DNA from: Deltaproteobacteria bacterium CG11_big_fil_rev_8_21_14_0_20_45_16
Lineage (GTDB): Bacteria; Bdellovibrionota; UBA2394
Direction: 5' to 3'
Assembly (NCBI GenBank): GCA_002787535.1
Contig: PCXB01000076.1
Coordinates: 1-64,000, forward strand
DNA: 64,000 nucleotides
Position numbers and translations under genes: made by a program. Positions 25,937 to 34,889 of the stretch are shown here, one piece after another. The notes below the pieces were generated by a model. The model had not been told where the DNA came from. It was given only the letters and a program-made list of their open reading frames with translations, and ran no database searches. Numbering within the stretch: position 1 is the first letter of the stretch; the number at the start of each line of letters is the position of its first letter.

Positions 25937-26899
25937 TTTCATCCAAAGCTTTTCATCGATATTGCATCCCGTAAGAATAAGAAGATGCTTTCGCTTTGGA
26001 TAAAATTCAGCGTATTTACTATACGCCGCGTAGGCAACGGCGGAAGCTGGCTCAACTTTAATTGCGTATTTAGCCCACAAACTTTTAAGCGCTGCGACAA
26101 TTTCCTCTTCTGAGACATCATAGCAAGCTGAGACATGCCTCTGAATAATTGGGAAAGTCAGCTTTCCGGGTCTAGTTGCGATTAAAGCGTCCGCCAGACT
26201 CTCCACCCTATCAACCGTTACCGGCTTTCCAGCCAAAATGGATCCACTCAAGCAGGAATTGTTCTCGGGTTGGCAGGCAAAGATCCGATGCGCGGGTTCG
26301 AAGTGTTTCAGTGTATAACTCAATCCAGCGACCAAACCACCGCCACTAGCTGGTACCCAAAGGTCAAAGACATCAGAGGTCTCATCTAAAATCTCAAGAC
26401 CTAAACTAGAATCCCCAAGAATGGTTTCCCAACTATCAAATGGATGGGCCCTTATCGCAGAAGTTCTATTGGAGATTTCATCTAACATTTTAGCTCGGTC
26501 TTCGAATTTTTCCCCACATAGAATAACTTCCGCCCCAAGCTCCTTTGTTTTTTGAATTTTTAATTTCGAAGTCGTGCTCAACATCACAATTTGACTTTTA
26601 ACCCCGAGTTCCCTTGAAGCGTAAGCGATGGCCTGAGCAAAATTTCCCGATGATGCCGCTACCACACCGCGTGAGCGCGCCTCGCTTAGTTTCGATAAAA
26701 TGCTGTTAAACGCGGGGCGGATTTTGAATGAACCCGTGGGCTGCTCATATTCGCATTTGGCCCATAGACCTTCCTCAAGCTGCTTTAAAGGGGTCGGCTG
26801 AATAAAGCTATTCAAGCGCTCCCGCAGCCGCTCTAACTCATCGATGAAGTCACGCTGTTCCATGCCACTCTTGTAACTCACTTTGTGCTTGCCACTCAT
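25919..26899 (-). CDS. PLP-dependent threonine/serine dehydratase-like enzyme
   Basis: Fold-type II PLP protein of 326 residues. PTGSFKIRPAFNS carries the Schiff-base Lys (about 58), AASSGNFAQAIAY the phosphate/substrate loop, SGGGLVAG the PLP-phosphate loop (about 188-195), and LTGCNID the C-terminal PLP contact. It lacks an ACT regulatory domain, so it is the short catabolic type: threonine dehydratase, serine racemase or hydroxyaspartate dehydratase cannot be told apart. An inner ATG (MEQRDFI, residue 13) may be the true start. Divergent from mnmD. Confidence 0.88.
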   Translation of the reverse strand: MSGKHKVSYKSGMEQRDFIDELERLRERLNSFIQPTPLKQLEEGLWAKCEYEQPTGSFKIRPAFNSILSKLSEARSRGVVAASSGNFAQAIAYASRELGVKSQIVMLSTTSKLKIQKTKELGAEVILCGEKFEDRAKMLDEISNRTSAIRAHPFDSWETILGDSSLGLEILDETSDVFDLWVPASGGGLVAGLSYTLKHFEPAHRIFACQPENNSCLSGSILAGKPVTVDRVESLADALIATRPGKLTFPIIQRHVSACYDVSEEEIVAALKSLWAKYAIKVEPASAVAYAAYSKYAEFYPKRKHLLILTGCNIDEKLWMKLISGS

Positions 26900-26927
26900 T
26901 TAATAATATGGGTTCTTTAAGCGCTTT

Positions 26928-27608
26928 ATGAGTCAACTTGACTGGAAAGAAAACCTAACCCCCATCAATCGACAATTTGATGATATTTACTACGCAGACG
27001 AGGATGGCCTAGCAGAGGCTCGCTACGTTTACCTCCTCAACAACTCGCTGCCGGAAAAATGGAAGCCTAAATCGGATTATGCAATAGCGGAGCTCGGATT
27101 TGGAACAGGACTTAATTTTTTTGCGGTGCTGGATTTGTGGTTTCGAAATAAAATGGAAGATTCAAAACTTCGATATTCTAGCTGCGAAAAGTTTCCGCTA
27201 ACCGGAGACGATATTACGAAAGCTCTAAGCCGATGGCCGGAACTTCAACCCCAACTCAAGAATTTTTTGACTGTCTATGATCCCCAGCGACCTGGGTTTC
27301 AAAAAATAAAGTTATCTACCAATGTCGAGCTCGATCTTTTTATTGGCGATGTTTCAGAGTTTTTATCTCAACTTCAAAGCCCAATCGATACCTGGTTTCT
27401 GGATGGTTTTGCTCCAAGAAAAAATCCTGAAATGTGGTCGGATGAAGTTTTCGATCGAGTCCTGAAACTTTCCAGCCCTTCAGCAAGCTTCGCCACTTTT
27501 GCGGCTGCTGGATTTATCCGTCGTGGCATGCTGGACAGAGGCTTTCAAGTTTCTAAGGTAGCCGGTTTTGGCCGAAAGCGAGAAATGCTCCGAGGCCATT
27601 TGGCATGA
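26928..27608 (+). CDS. mnmD: tRNA 5-aminomethyl-2-thiouridine methyltransferase (MnmD type)
   Basis: SAM-dependent methyltransferase making mnm5s2U34 from nm5s2U34 in tRNA. 226 residues matching the N-terminal half of E. coli MnmC: FDDIYYADEDGLAEARYVYL, the SAM loop AELGFGTGLNFF (about 52-63), and WFLDGFAPRKNPEMWSDEVF with the D-G-F-[AS]-P catalytic signature. The oxidoreductase half is encoded by the next gene, which begins inside this stop codon (ATGA). In enterobacteria the two halves form one polypeptide; here they are separate but translationally coupled. Confidence 0.92.
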   Translation: MSQLDWKENLTPINRQFDDIYYADEDGLAEARYVYLLNNSLPEKWKPKSDYAIAELGFGTGLNFFAVLDLWFRNKMEDSKLRYSSCEKFPLTGDDITKALSRWPELQPQLKNFLTVYDPQRPGFQKIKLSTNVELDLFIGDVSEFLSQLQSPIDTWFLDGFAPRKNPEMWSDEVFDRVLKLSSPSASFATFAAAGFIRRGMLDRGFQVSKVAGFGRKREMLRGHLA

Positions 27609-28723
27609 CAGTGTCATCCGAGCTCGCCATCATTGGTGGCGGTATTTCCGGATGCTCTCTAGCCTATGAAATGGCAGAAGCAGGATGGCGCGTCCATTTA
27701 GTGGAAAAACATAACGAACTCGCTTTTGAGGCATCCGGAAACCCACTTGGCGTCGTCATGCCAGTGATGACCGCCGAGAAAACAAAGATTTCTGAACTCT
27801 CCCTTCGAGGATCAATTTACTCCGCGCAGAAAGCGCGCAAACTTTTAGGCTGGCGCCCTCAGGGTGTCCTTCAGTTATTTCATCCTCAGATAAAAATATC
27901 AAAATTTTCTAAGGGAATACTAAATGATGTTATTCCATCACGATATTTTCAAAAACTTAGCCCGCCCGAAACCTCCAAAGTCGCCAATATCCGACTGGAT
28001 TTTGAAAGTATACTTTATCCGGAAGCCGGAGCTTTGGCGCCTCGTGAGTTTTGTCATGCGCTTGTAGCTTCCTCCTCTATCTCAAGACATATGGGCCATG
28101 AAGCTATTCAAATTAGACGCGGCGAGAATTCGTGGAAAATTTTTGATAGTGCCCAAAAACTGATTGTTGAATCAGAACACCTCATACTAGCGAATGCCTA
28201 CCATGCAAAAGACTTGGTTGGCGAAGAACTTGGGATGATCAATCGGGTTAGGGGTCAATCATGCCAGCTTGAACCGAACGAAATTTCGAGAGATCTTCGT
28301 AGCGTGATCTGTTCGGATATTTATTTCAGCCCCGCACAAGATCTACACTCCCTTGGAGGCAGTTACGATCGGCAGGCCCAAGATTCAGTAATCAAAGAAG
28401 GGGACAACAAAAAGCTTGTCGAAAAGCTTTCCGAATTTTTTCCGTCCGCAAAGGAATTGAAGCTAGTGAGTGCTCGGTCTGCCTTTCGATGCACAAGCCC
28501 AGATCATTTGCCTCTGGTTGGGTCTAGTCGCCGACATCAAAATTTGTATTATTTTTTGTGTATGGGCTCCCGAGCTTTGAGCTATGCGCCTTACCTTGCC
28601 TCAAAACTGAAAGATCAGATTTGCCTAAGAAATTTAACAGAAGACGATCGAATGATTATGGATTGGGTGAATCCAAACCGTTTTCCGTCGATTCTGACTC
28701 GACCGGAGGCAGCTCAGGTTTAG
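27605..28723 (+). CDS. mnmC: FAD-dependent cmnm5U34 oxidoreductase (MnmC oxidase domain)
   Basis: FAD enzyme that removes the carboxymethyl group of cmnm5s2U34 to give nm5s2U34, feeding MnmD. 372 residues: ELAIIGGGISGCSLAYEMA (dinucleotide motif), FEASGNPLGVVMPVM, and a C-terminal GSSRR...LYYFLCMGSRALSYAPYLA, all as in the C-terminal half of bifunctional MnmC. Order on the transcript is methyltransferase then oxidase, the same as the domain order in the fused enzyme. The last 68 bases overlap the convergent TIMP-like gene. Confidence 0.92.
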   Translation: MTVSSELAIIGGGISGCSLAYEMAEAGWRVHLVEKHNELAFEASGNPLGVVMPVMTAEKTKISELSLRGSIYSAQKARKLLGWRPQGVLQLFHPQIKISKFSKGILNDVIPSRYFQKLSPPETSKVANIRLDFESILYPEAGALAPREFCHALVASSSISRHMGHEAIQIRRGENSWKIFDSAQKLIVESEHLILANAYHAKDLVGEELGMINRVRGQSCQLEPNEISRDLRSVICSDIYFSPAQDLHSLGGSYDRQAQDSVIKEGDNKKLVEKLSEFFPSAKELKLVSARSAFRCTSPDHLPLVGSSRRHQNLYYFLCMGSRALSYAPYLASKLKDQICLRNLTEDDRMIMDWVNPNRFPSILTRPEAAQV

Positions 28724-29210
28724 ATGTCGACATGTCGGGAACAGGATCCGCTTCAATTTTCGCTGGAAACCGACTCATCAAAAACTCGAGATCTGTACTC
28801 GTTCCATCCGCTCCAATCACACGCGATCCCCAGCAAAGATCGGTATAAAGTCGCTCAAATCCAGCCTTTTCCTCAGCAAAAACCGTGAATGCATCCCCTA
28901 CTCTAAATCTCTCTACCCGGCAGTTTTGGCCTTCAAAAGGCATAATAATATTGATCGATTTGGCCAACTTACCTAGATAGACCTCGCCGCCCTTGAAACT
29001 TTGCGAGATCTCGAACTCAACTTCCACGACTCGCCGCTCTTTAAGCGAGCTCTCCACAAGCTTTGTGACTCGGCCCGCAAAAGCCATGGCGAGTTTTTCG
29101 CTCTCGATTGCCTGACTAGCTTCCATCACCTGACAAGTGCAAGCGTATGCCTGACCGGCTCGGCCCACTGAAAAAACCAATAAACTCCATATACTTAGGT
29201 GGCGAATCAT
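28656..29210 (-). CDS. Secreted TIMP/NTR-like domain protein
   Basis: Exported protein of about 184 residues. The signal peptide (MIRHLSIWSLLVFSVGRAGQ) leaves a mature N-terminus at or near ACTCQ, i.e. a Cys-x-Cys as in netrin-like TIMP domains. Further matches to bacterial NTR/TIMP-like proteins: MAFAGRVTKL, EVEFEISQSFKG, a C-containing strand NCRVERFRVGDAFTVFAEE and LYTDLCWGSR. The C-terminus is a Pro/Ser/Glu-rich tail. Start set at ATG 29210 with GAGGATT upstream; the frame is open 22 codons further. Protease inhibition is not established for bacterial members. Divergent from valS. Confidence 0.72.
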   Translation of the reverse strand: MIRHLSIWSLLVFSVGRAGQAYACTCQVMEASQAIESEKLAMAFAGRVTKLVESSLKERRVVEVEFEISQSFKGGEVYLGKLAKSINIIMPFEGQNCRVERFRVGDAFTVFAEEKAGFERLYTDLCWGSRVIGADGTSTDLEFLMSRFPAKIEADPVPDMSTSKPELPPVESESTENGLDSPNP

Positions 29211-29337
29211 AATCCTCACTCTCACTCTCGGTCTTACTATCAAATTATGCGGAAGTTTTCTAGGCCCCGATCCCAAATAATTTACTAAGTCCTTGAAATC
29301 ACTAGTCCCGCCTTCTATTCTTCGAAGGAGAAATCGA

Positions 29338-31953
29338 ATGCCTAGAGAGTTTTTAAGTATTGATCCCAGTCAGCTTCCCAAACATTTTGATTCTAAAGAA
29401 TCGGAAAGAAAGTGGGACAAATTTTGGCAAGCTAACAAAATATATGAATACGAAACGCCTGACACTCGCGATCAAAGTTTTGTAATCGACACTCCACCGC
29501 CCACCGTTTCAGGCTCTCTCCACATCGGTCATGTTTTTAGCTATACGCAAACAGATATTGTCGCTCGCTATCAACGAATGTGCGGCAAAAAAGTTTTCTA
29601 CCCGCTTGGCTGGGATGACAACGGACTTCCAACTGAAAGACGCGTACAGAATTATTTTCATGTTCGCTGCGATCCAAAGACTCCGTACCAGCGAGATTTA
29701 AAAATAGAAATTCCGACAAAGGAACAAGAAAAAGAACATCCTCGAATTGTCTCGCGCGAGAATTTCATCGAACTCTGTCATCGAGTCACCCAAGAGGATG
29801 AAAAAACTTTTGAAGAGCTGTACCGTAGAATTGGACTGTCTATTGACTGGCGGGAAGTTTATGCAACGATTGACGATCGGTGTCGGAAGATTTCCCAACT
29901 CAGCTTCTTGGACCTGTTCCAAAAGAATCATATTTATAATCTTGAATCGCCAACGATGTGGGATGTTGACTTTCAAACAGCTGTCGCTCAGGCCGAAGTC
30001 GAAGATCGCCAACAAGGCAGCGCGTTTCATAATATCCAATTTTGCATCCAAAACTCAAAACGGACTTTCGTAATTGCGACAACTCGTCCTGAACTTTTGC
30101 CCGCATGCATTGGCGTTGCAGCCCATCCCGATGATGAGCGATATAAAGAACTGTTTGGGCGACAAGCGCTTACGCCGCTGTTTCGAGTACCTGTGCCAGT
30201 TTTTTCGACCGAGCTAGCCGATCCCGAAAAAGGAACTGGGATTTTGATGGTTTGTAGCTTTGGAGACGCTACCGATGTCCAGTGGTGGAAAGAGAAGAAA
30301 CTTAATCTTCGACAAATCATTGGGAAAAATGGCCGGCTTTTGCCTGTAGATTTTAAAAGCGAACTATGGCCCTCGACAACTCCGGAGGAAGCGCAAAAAT
30401 TCTACGATCAACTTGCTGGAAAAAACGTCAGGCAAGCTCGTAGCGCCATTGTTGAACTTCTGCGGTTACCCGAGGCCAGTGCTGCCCAGGATGCTAAAGT
30501 CCCTTTACAAGGCGAACCCCAACCACTTGAACATGCCGTCAAATTCTTTGAGAAAGGTGACCGTCCGCTTGAGTTTGTAACGACTCGCCAGTGGTTTGTC
30601 GGACTGTTGAAGCAGAAGGAAGCTTTACTCAAAAAGGGAGATGAAATTAAATGGTTTCCAGATTTTATGCGTTCGCGCTACCGAAACTGGACCGATAATT
30701 TACAGTTCGATTGGTGCATTTCGCGCCAGCGTTACTTTGGTGTTCCTATTCCTGTGTGGTATCCCATAGATGAAGAAGGCCGTACCCTATATGATAAGGC
30801 TATTCTTCCGGAATCCAGACAGCTTCCTGTCGATCCGATGATTCACACTCCAAGAAATTTTTCAGAATCTCAACGTGATCAACCCGGGGGCTTTTGTGCA
30901 GATCCTGATGTTTTTGACACCTGGTTTACCAGCTCACTTACGCCAATGATCACGGCTAAATGGGGGTTGGACGACACAAGAATGAAGCAATTATTTCCAG
31001 CGGATATCCGCCCACAAGCACATGAGATTATTCGCACCTGGGCTTTCTATACGATTGCCAAATCTTTGCTCCATGAGAATTCCATACCCTGGAAAAGCGC
31101 GCTAATCTCGGGATGGATTCTTGATCCAGATCGAAAGAAAATGTCTAAGAGTAAGGGCAATGCCGTTACACCCATTCATCTTCTAGATGAATATTCATCT
31201 GATGCGGTTCGTTACTGGGCGGGAAGTGCTCGACTCGGCGTTGATACAGCTTTTGACGAACAAATACTCAAAATTGGAAAACGTTTGACTACGAAGATTT
31301 ATAACGCCTCCAAATTCGTTTTGATGCAAAGGTCTCCAGCTGGCCCCGTTACTCAAAACCTTGATCTTAGCTTCTTGAAAGCTCTACAGCAGCTCGTCGA
31401 GAATGCCACTAAAAGCATGGAGCAATTTAATTATGCCCAATGTCTTCAGGATACTGAGAAATTCTTTTGGTCAAATTTCACGGACACCTACATCGAAATT
31501 GTTAAAGTCCGTGCGAAGGAAGGAACTGAAGAACAAAAGATTTCTGCTATCGCTTCATTAAGGTTGGGTTTGTCCGTTCTACTTCGCCTATTTGCCCCCC
31601 ATCTTCCTTTTGTAACTGAGGAGGTTTGGGCCTGGGCTTTTGCCAAAGAGATCAGTGAACCCAGCATTCACAAATCTCCATGGCCATCTACAAAGGATTT
31701 TGAAGCCCTAAGTTTACCGACAAGCTCTGAGGAATTTGAAAATGCTGCGGCACTTTATTCAGTAATCAACAAGTTCAAAACGACTCACAATATTTCTATC
31801 GGAGCGCCAGTTGAGTTTCTTAAGATTTCGGCATCAAAAGAAAAAATCGATGCTATCGCATCTAGTCTCCAGGATATTTTTGGCGCCACCAAATTGAGTC
31901 GGCACGAATTTCAGGCACGGCCCATTGAGGGATTTGAAGTTTCAGCTAACTAA
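29338..31953 (+). CDS. valS: Valyl-tRNA synthetase, form lacking the C-terminal coiled-coil arm
   Basis: Class I aminoacyl-tRNA synthetase of 871 residues charging tRNA-Val. PPPTVSGSLHIGHVFSYTQT holds the HIGH motif, KKMSKSKGNAVTP the KMSKS motif, and the CP1 editing domain lies between (VIATTRPELLPACIGVAAHP). WDDNGLPTERRVQNYFHV differs from the E. coli-type sequence and recalls the archaeal-like/alphaproteobacterial ValRS branch. The protein ends soon after the anticodon-binding domain without the long C-terminal coiled coil. Start at ATG 29338 preceded by AAGGAG. Confidence 0.95.
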   Translation: MPREFLSIDPSQLPKHFDSKESERKWDKFWQANKIYEYETPDTRDQSFVIDTPPPTVSGSLHIGHVFSYTQTDIVARYQRMCGKKVFYPLGWDDNGLPTERRVQNYFHVRCDPKTPYQRDLKIEIPTKEQEKEHPRIVSRENFIELCHRVTQEDEKTFEELYRRIGLSIDWREVYATIDDRCRKISQLSFLDLFQKNHIYNLESPTMWDVDFQTAVAQAEVEDRQQGSAFHNIQFCIQNSKRTFVIATTRPELLPACIGVAAHPDDERYKELFGRQALTPLFRVPVPVFSTELADPEKGTGILMVCSFGDATDVQWWKEKKLNLRQIIGKNGRLLPVDFKSELWPSTTPEEAQKFYDQLAGKNVRQARSAIVELLRLPEASAAQDAKVPLQGEPQPLEHAVKFFEKGDRPLEFVTTRQWFVGLLKQKEALLKKGDEIKWFPDFMRSRYRNWTDNLQFDWCISRQRYFGVPIPVWYPIDEEGRTLYDKAILPESRQLPVDPMIHTPRNFSESQRDQPGGFCADPDVFDTWFTSSLTPMITAKWGLDDTRMKQLFPADIRPQAHEIIRTWAFYTIAKSLLHENSIPWKSALISGWILDPDRKKMSKSKGNAVTPIHLLDEYSSDAVRYWAGSARLGVDTAFDEQILKIGKRLTTKIYNASKFVLMQRSPAGPVTQNLDLSFLKALQQLVENATKSMEQFNYAQCLQDTEKFFWSNFTDTYIEIVKVRAKEGTEEQKISAIASLRLGLSVLLRLFAPHLPFVTEEVWAWAFAKEISEPSIHKSPWPSTKDFEALSLPTSSEEFENAAALYSVINKFKTTHNISIGAPVEFLKISASKEKIDAIASSLQDIFGATKLSRHEFQARPIEGFEVSAN

Positions 31954-31956
31954 AAA

Positions 31957-32604
31957 TTATGAATCTTTGCTACGAAATCGAATGCCACAACCAACGGCCT
32001 TGGTAGAGGCCTTCGCAATCTTTCTCCCTGCAACCAAATCAGAAAGCGCCATTCGTAGCCACTGCTCCTTTACGTCCTTTGGATCTGCGCTGTCGTCAAC
32101 GGCACCTTTATATACAAGAATACCTTCAGCATCGAATAAAAATATCTCAGGCGTTTTTTCAGCACCAAATGCTCGGGCGGCCTCTGAATTATCATCCACG
32201 ACGTAGGGATAACTAAGCCCAGCTGATTTCGTCGATTGACCTTTATGTTCAGCAACAACTTTAGCCAAATGCGCTCCTCGCTTTTGCATGCCCTCAAAAT
32301 TATCGAGTGGATTTCCTTCTGGATCATTGGAGTTAATATGAATCACGCCAACTTGATCCTTAAACTCATCACTCAAGATCGCCAAACGATCTTCCCACAT
32401 TTTGACATAGGGACAGTGATTGCACGTAAAAGCAACAAGGGTTCCCTTTGACTTTTTTTGCGAAGCCAAATTATACATTTTGCCGTCAATACCCTTCATG
32501 GAAGAACTGACCGCCGGCATTTTATCTCCCAAATTGATCGCTAGAGTTCGGGGGCCGAAACTTAAAACTAAACTAAGAAGCATAAAACTTGATAAGATTT
32601 TCAT
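31957..32604 (-). CDS. Exported thioredoxin-like redoxin (CxxC)
   Basis: Periplasmic redoxin-family protein of 215 residues. Signal peptide MKILSSFMLLSLVLSFGPRTLA, then a redoxin fold with the active site FTCNHCPYVKMWEDRL (CNHC), HINSNDPEGNP, YPYVVDD and TPEIFLFDAEG with the cis-Pro before E. This is the thioredoxin-family/AhpC-TSA subgroup with CNHCP; the physiological partner is unknown. AGGAGAT lies just before ATG 32604, deciding the start. It follows the TlpA-like gene after 10 bases, so both are likely cotranscribed for extracytoplasmic thiol chemistry. Confidence 0.9.
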   Translation of the reverse strand: MKILSSFMLLSLVLSFGPRTLAINLGDKMPAVSSSMKGIDGKMYNLASQKKSKGTLVAFTCNHCPYVKMWEDRLAILSDEFKDQVGVIHINSNDPEGNPLDNFEGMQKRGAHLAKVVAEHKGQSTKSAGLSYPYVVDDNSEAARAFGAEKTPEIFLFDAEGILVYKGAVDDSADPKDVKEQWLRMALSDLVAGRKIAKASTKAVGCGIRFRSKDS

Positions 32605-32614
32605 TAGATCTCCT

Positions 32615-33187
32615 TTACTGACTTTTTCCAGATTCAAGATAGCGCAAAACTTCCTTTTCAAAATCCTCATAGCTAAGATCACCAATCCAAAAATTTTTCA
32701 TCTCCCCTTTCGCGTCGAAAATCATACTTGCCGGTAGCCCTCCAGACCAATCAGGATTCACTTCATTGATAAAATCATTATCCTTTTGATCTTTGAGATA
32801 AGTTACAAAGTCCACGCCTTGATCGTCCAAAAATTTCTCAACATTCCTAACCTCTTCTTTCAAGTCCATCGAAACAAGGTAAAGCTCGACGCCTCTATCC
32901 CGATAATTTTTATAGAGCTTCAGTAGATGAGGCATCTCAGCAACGCAGGGGGCACACCAGGTCGCCCACATATTTACCAGCTTAAGCGGGGCTGCGGAGT
33001 TCAGAAGTTTATTGCGAAGGCTTGAGGCCGTAACAAATTCCACCGAAACAGGCAGATCAAAACGAGAGATCTGATTTACTCTAGGACTAACAAGAAAAAA
33101 ACCAATTCCAGAAATTATTCCGAGCACCAAGACAACCCACCAAATCCTTTTTCCACACTTTGCTGGACTTGCATTTTCTTGAGTCAT
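32615..33187 (-). CDS. TlpA-like membrane-anchored thiol-disulphide oxidoreductase
   Basis: Protein of 190 residues with an N-terminal membrane anchor (about 16-34, WWVVLVLGIISGIGFFLVS) and a periplasmic thioredoxin fold with NMWATWCAPCVAEMP (WCAPC active site) and LPASMIFDAKGE with the cis-Pro. This is the TlpA/ResA/CcmG-like group that reduces disulphides in apocytochromes or other exported proteins. Start taken at ATG 33187; a longer frame to 33283 has no support. It is followed by the CNHC redoxin gene and is divergent from the SixA-like gene. Confidence 0.9.
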   Translation of the reverse strand: MTQENASPAKCGKRIWWVVLVLGIISGIGFFLVSPRVNQISRFDLPVSVEFVTASSLRNKLLNSAAPLKLVNMWATWCAPCVAEMPHLLKLYKNYRDRGVELYLVSMDLKEEVRNVEKFLDDQGVDFVTYLKDQKDNDFINEVNPDWSGGLPASMIFDAKGEMKNFWIGDLSYEDFEKEVLRYLESGKSQ

Positions 33188-33270
33188 GAAATGAAGCTTA
33201 GCGCGCCCTGATAGAAATCTCCACCTTCTAGCCTTGATCCCTGTCCCAATTTCTATAAATTGGCTCTGCC

Positions 33271-33762
33271 GTGTCATTTTCAAGGCTTATATTGATTCGC
33301 CACGCCCATCGGGAGACCCACAATCGCGAGCTTGACAATGGGCTCAGCGATAAAGGTCAAACCCAAGCCGAAGCTTCCGCAAAAATCCTTCACAAGCAAT
33401 ATTCGGCTTGCAAGCCAAACTTTCTATCGAGCCCGCGACAACGCTGCGTCGAAACAGCCTTTTTGATCGCCAAGAAATTTGGAGGCAGTGTTCAAATTGA
33501 TGAGGCACTAACAGAAAAGGCTCTCACCGAAGAATCTCGCAATTTCCGCGTACGAGTTCAAAAGTGGATTCGAGATTTTGAAGCCATGAGCACTCCCTTT
33601 TTGATCGCATGTAGCCATGGCGATTGGATCCCTACCGCTCTTAAATTCATGTTGGAAGAGGAAATTCAGCTTCGAAAATCTGCCTGGGTGGTACTTGATT
33701 TGGAAGATGGTGTCTGGCAACTGACCAGCATCGTCCAAGATCCACTCAATGAAAGAATTTAA
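33271..33762 (+). CDS. SixA-like histidine phosphatase
   Basis: Phosphoglycerate-mutase-like phosphatase of 163 residues. The RHG triad of the family is present as LILIRHAHRE (catalytic His about 11), LSSPRQRCVETA and ACSHGDWIPTAL (second His). Size and the phrase SDKGQTQAEASAKIL match SixA, which dephosphorylates phosphohistidines such as in histidine-phosphotransfer domains or NPr; the substrate here is not shown. GTG start at 33271. The stop overlaps the convergent phnE stop by four bases. Confidence 0.87.
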   Translation: MSFSRLILIRHAHRETHNRELDNGLSDKGQTQAEASAKILHKQYSACKPNFLSSPRQRCVETAFLIAKKFGGSVQIDEALTEKALTEESRNFRVRVQKWIRDFEAMSTPFLIACSHGDWIPTALKFMLEEEIQLRKSAWVVLDLEDGVWQLTSIVQDPLNERI

Positions 33763-34889
33763 TAGATCGCTTCCCTTAGTTTTGCTGATAGATAATCCAT
33801 AATCCAAACAACAATTGCGATCACAATGACAATTGTTCCTACATGATGCCATTTAGCTAGACCTTGGTATTGCATTAATAAGGTACCAACCCCGCCGCCT
33901 CCAACAAGTCCGATTATCGTCGCCATGCGAATATTAATATCCCACCGATAAATCGTAAAAGAGAGATACGGCAATATAATCTGAGGGACCACGGCATACC
34001 AAACAACTTGAATCGGATTTGCCCCCGTTGCCTCAATCGCCTCCATTGGCCCTCGATCAATAGATTCAATTTGCTCCGAATAGAGTTTTGCCAGACCTGC
34101 AACCGAATGAAGCATTAAGGCTAGCATTCCCGCAAATGGACCAATACCCACCCAAACTGAAAAAATAATCGCCCAAATCAATGGTTCTACAGATCTGGTA
34201 AAATTAAAAATCACTCTCAGAATATTATAAAATAACAATCCCGTCTTAGAATTTTTCATCAAATTCCGCGCACAGAAAAAACTCCCAACAAACGCAACCG
34301 GAATCGCAATTAGCGTTGCCATAAGTGCAATGAAGATTGTTTGAATCATAGTCGTCATAACCATCCCAAGGATGCTCCATTCCGGCGTAAAAATTGAAAC
34401 AAAGATTCGTCGCGCCCCCTGTAAACCCTCGTAGCTAAGCAAGGCATACATATCCATCTCTGTTATGACCCAACCCAATACAGCAGTTTCAATCAAAAGG
34501 AAGCCTGTGATAATTTTTGTAAAGGCGCGCAAAAACTGACTATCTGGAGACTGTGGTGTTCGCAAAGACTTAAGCACCGGATTTGTTCTCTCAATAATCG
34601 ATCGTCCAATCGAATGGGGGGATCGGGACCAGAAATAAGAAAAAATGAGACTCAGTGGAAAGAAGAATCCCAAAACTTCAGAACTCATCTCAAGACCCTG
34701 GAAGTCTGACGCGAGAAAGTAGACTCCAAAAGCCATATAAAAACCCAAAAAGGCATTGATAAGAAAAGCCCCAACATAGGCTCGACGTCTCTCTTGACGA
34801 ATTAAAGTGTCGTATATTCCCGATGCTTCAAAGTTCTTCGGCGTGTCCACTTGATTATCGAATCTCGACTTCCTTGGCGTCGTCGCCAT
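33759..34889 (-). CDS. phnE: Phosphonate/phosphite ABC transporter permease with N-terminal extension
   Basis: Inner-membrane permease of the PhnCDE importer. The C-terminal 260 residues are a standard PhnE (EAIEATGANPIQVVWYAVVPQI is the EAA loop; GLVGGGGVGTLL near the end). The N-terminal ~110 residues add two hydrophobic segments (YVGAFLINAFLGFYMAFGVYFL and VLGFFFPLSLIFSYFW) absent from the roughly 260-290-residue family norm. Start uncertain: ATG 34889 overlaps phnC by 35 bases; the frame runs upstream to 34979, and a GTG lies just after the phnC stop. Confidence 0.88.
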   Translation of the reverse strand: MATTPRKSRFDNQVDTPKNFEASGIYDTLIRQERRRAYVGAFLINAFLGFYMAFGVYFLASDFQGLEMSSEVLGFFFPLSLIFSYFWSRSPHSIGRSIIERTNPVLKSLRTPQSPDSQFLRAFTKIITGFLLIETAVLGWVITEMDMYALLSYEGLQGARRIFVSIFTPEWSILGMVMTTMIQTIFIALMATLIAIPVAFVGSFFCARNLMKNSKTGLLFYNILRVIFNFTRSVEPLIWAIIFSVWVGIGPFAGMLALMLHSVAGLAKLYSEQIESIDRGPMEAIEATGANPIQVVWYAVVPQIILPYLSFTIYRWDINIRMATIIGLVGGGGVGTLLMQYQGLAKWHHVGTIVIVIAIVVWIMDYLSAKLREAIY

